From the NCBI GenBank assembly GCA_003661015.1, contig QMVI01000009.1:1-15615 (forward strand): a DNA stretch of 15,615 nt, read 5' to 3'. Within the stretch, counting starts at the first letter, position 1; each line of letters starts with the position of its first letter. The notes under the pieces were generated by a model. The model ran no database searches, had not been told where the DNA came from, and worked only from the letters and a program-made list of their open reading frames with translations. This DNA comes from Methanosarcinales archaeon (GTDB lineage Archaea > Halobacteriota > Methanosarcinia > DSM-18856 > Methermicoccaceae). Positions 14,182-15,615 of the stretch are shown here, in pieces. Position numbers and translations under genes: made by a program.

Positions 14182-14997
14182 ATGTACGAGGCCGAGCAGG
14201 TCAGAGTCAGAGATTATATGACCACCCAAGTCACGGTTGTAAATCCAGATGATAGGATAGAGGATGTGATAGAGCTCATAAAAGAGACCGGACATGATGG
14301 CTTTCCTGTTGTTGATGGTGATGAGGTTGTAGGTTATGTATCATCCAAGGATATACTACTGAAGCACGGGGCTAAGTTTGTGAGAGATGTCATGAACAGG
14401 GATGTGGTGGTGGCTCTTGAAAATATGCCCCTCTCAGATGCGGGGAGGGTGATGTTCAGAACTGGTAAAAACAAGTTGCCTGTGATAGATGACAAGAACA
14501 GGTTGGTTGGTATCCTCACTAACACAGATATCTTACGTTCTCACATAGAGCGTTCCTCTCCGAAAAAGGTATGGAAGTTCAAGAAAGCACTTGAGATAGT
14601 TCATAAGGTGGGAGTGAAGGTGAGAAGAGGGAAGGTGAGGATATCCCAGCTCACACCTACCCAGCCGAGGATATATGCGGACGAACTCGAAGGGAGAGTA
14701 TATGAGCTTAAACAAGGTCTCACAGAGCCGTTGATTGTGATTAAAAAACCAGACAAGCTGTTGCTGGTCGATGGGCATCACAGGGTAGTTGCTGCAAAGA
14801 AGCTCGGCATAGAAGAACTCGATGCATACATACTTGAGCTTGAGAAGGATGTACCTCTGGGGATGGAGAAGATAGCGAGGGACACCGGCCTTCAGACAAT
14901 AGATGACATCAGAATCATGGATTATGTGAAACACCCATTGATAGAGGTCACACAGAAACTCATGAGGGGAAAGGGATACGTCTATAAGGAGGGATAA
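14182..14997 (+). CDS. CBS-pair protein with ParB-like C-terminal domain
   Basis: A 271-residue protein with two CBS domains at about residues 8-61 and 67-123 (DYMTTQVTVV...GFPVVDGDEVVGYVSSKDIL and DVMNRDVVV...KLPVIDDKNRLVGILTNTDIL). CBS pairs usually bind adenine nucleotides or S-adenosylmethionine and switch the attached domain. From about 150 there is a ParB/sulfiredoxin-like domain: KVRISQLTPTQPRIYADEL, EPLIVIKKPDKLLLVDGHHR, and VVAAKKLGI. In ParB/Srx proteins the GHHR-type motif binds a nucleotide. Its function is unknown; a nucleotide-sensing regulator is likely. It ends at TAA two bases before the gyrA start, and the Shine-Dalgarno of gyrA lies within its last codons, so the two genes are co-transcribed and translationally coupled. 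Confidence 0.87.
   Translation: MYEAEQVRVRDYMTTQVTVVNPDDRIEDVIELIKETGHDGFPVVDGDEVVGYVSSKDILLKHGAKFVRDVMNRDVVVALENMPLSDAGRVMFRTGKNKLPVIDDKNRLVGILTNTDILRSHIERSSPKKVWKFKKALEIVHKVGVKVRRGKVRISQLTPTQPRIYADELEGRVYELKQGLTEPLIVIKKPDKLLLVDGHHRVVAAKKLGIEELDAYILELEKDVPLGMEKIARDTGLQTIDDIRIMDYVKHPLIEVTQKLMRGKGYVYKEG
14986..14993 (+). promoter_or_regulatory. Strong ribosome-binding site fixing the gyrA TTG start
   Basis: AAGGAGGG lies five bases upstream of the TTG at 14999. It is one of the strongest Shine-Dalgarno matches in the window and supports the non-ATG start of gyrA as an internal operon gene. Confidence 0.75.
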
Positions 14998-14998
14998 G

Positions 14999-15615
14999 TT
15001 GGAGGAGAAGGGAAAGATTCTGCCAGTTCTGATAGAGGACGAGATGAAACGTTCTTACATAGACTATGCAATGAGCGTGATAGTTGGCAGGGCTCTTCCA
15101 GATGTCAGGGACGGTCTCAAGCCCGTGCACAGAAGAATTCTGTATTCGATGTGGGAGTCAGGCATCACCCACAACAAGCCATACAAGAAGTCTGCAAGGG
15201 TTGTGGGAGACGTTCTCGGTAAGTATCATCCCCATGGAGATATGGCTGTGTATGATGCTCTCGTCCGGATGGCTCAGTCCTTTTCACTCAGATATACTCT
15301 GATTGATGGGCAGGGGAACTTTGGCTCGGTTGATGGAGACAGTGCTGCTGCGATGCGTTATACCGAAGTGAGGCTGTCAAAGATAGCTGAGGAGATGCTT
15401 GCAGACATTGAAAAGGACACCGTGGACTTCGTTCCGAATTATGACCAGTCTCTCGAAGAACCGGTCGTTCTTCCATCTAGACTCCCAAATCTGCTTGTGA
15501 ATGGCTCAACAGGGATAGCGGTTGGAATGGCAACGAACATACCACCCCATAACTTATCAGAGGTGTGTGATGCGATATGCGCTCTCATCGATAACCCAGA
15601 GCTGACGAACCGTGA
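14999..15615 (+). CDS. gyrA: DNA gyrase subunit A, 3'-truncated by the window end
   Basis: The first 205 codons of GyrA, the breakage-reunion subunit of the type IIA topoisomerase that introduces negative supercoils. The order is classic: DEMKRSYIDYAMSVIVGRAL, PDVRDGLKPVHRRILYSM, ARVVGDVLGKYHPHGD, the active-site tyrosine Y121 in AAMRYTEVRLS, and LPNLLVNGSTGIAVGMATNI. The start is TTG at 14999-15001, chosen for the strong AAGGAGGG site five bases upstream and because the conserved N-terminus fits. At the position of E. coli Ser83 in the quinolone region it has Met (HPHGDMAVYD), while the Asp equivalent to D87 is kept. No TAG is seen in this part. Gyrase is of bacterial origin and is found in many euryarchaea. 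A gyrB gene is not visible here. Confidence 0.95.
   Translation, partial: MEEKGKILPVLIEDEMKRSYIDYAMSVIVGRALPDVRDGLKPVHRRILYSMWESGITHNKPYKKSARVVGDVLGKYHPHGDMAVYDALVRMAQSFSLRYTLIDGQGNFGSVDGDSAAAMRYTEVRLSKIAEEMLADIEKDTVDFVPNYDQSLEEPVVLPSRLPNLLVNGSTGIAVGMATNIPPHNLSEVCDAICALIDNPELTNR

Noticed and set aside
1..15615. A pyrrolysine tRNA gene or other tRNA within the window.
   Set aside because: I looked for a tRNA-like segment in the intergenic gaps, which are all short, and saw none; the decoding genes must be elsewhere.

Overview
This window is from an archaeon, most likely a euryarchaeon related to methanogens or methylotrophs. The evidence is a gene set of ABCE1/RLI, archaellum proteins, HerA and NurA, a COG1395-type regulator, a DUF2551-like protein, a COG2108 radical SAM protein and a geranylgeranyl-reductase-family flavoprotein, plus TATA boxes about 26-30 bases upstream of starts and mostly leaderless genes. 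DNA gyrase subunit A at the right end fits the euryarchaea that took up gyrase from bacteria. No rRNA, tRNA, CRISPR array or insertion sequence was seen, and no stretch longer than 300 bases lacks a gene.

The main result is that TAG behaves as a sense codon. Nine in-frame TAG codons interrupt seven otherwise intact genes: ABCE1 (391-393), the DUF2551-like gene (3037-3039), the COG2108 radical SAM gene (4064-4066), an asparagine-synthase-like gene (8755-8757, 8734-8736 and 8710-8712), a phosphodiesterase (10869-10871), a PhnP-like metallo-hydrolase (11674-11676) and a geranylgeranyl-reductase-family gene (13239-13241). In each one the same frame carries on with recognisable family sequence. 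None of the 18 visible gene ends uses TAG: 11 are TAA and 7 are TGA. Pyrrolysine is the natural candidate in an archaeon, but no pyl gene lies in the window, so the amino acid is inferred. Standard-code gene callers would split or lose these genes, and the DUF2551-like gene would not appear at all.

Layout. 1-1146 (+): 3' part of ABCE1. 1167-2800 (-): a cluster read as arlF, arlG, archaellin and a small two-helix membrane protein, with no motor genes. 2866-4237 (-): the radical SAM gene followed by the DUF2551-like gene. 4292-6913 (+): a HerA-type ATPase and a DUF362 ferredoxin-fold protein. 6936-9348 (-): asparagine-synthase-like gene, winged-helix regulator and COG1395 HTH regulator. 9406-10997 (+): class I aminotransferase overlapping a phosphodiesterase. 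11041-13001 (-): NurA-like nuclease overlapping the PhnP-like hydrolase. 13056-14156 (+): flavoprotein. 14182-15615 (+): CBS/ParB-like protein and the start of gyrA.

Three divergent gene pairs (4237/4292, 9348/9406, 13001/13056) are separated by only 54-57 bases, with TATA-like palindromes near the middle, which suggests very compact bidirectional promoters. The genes are mostly housekeeping: translation recycling, DNA topology and repair, lipid or redox metabolism, amino-acid metabolism and regulation. The window is therefore notable for how its genes are decoded and started, not for a specialised pathway.
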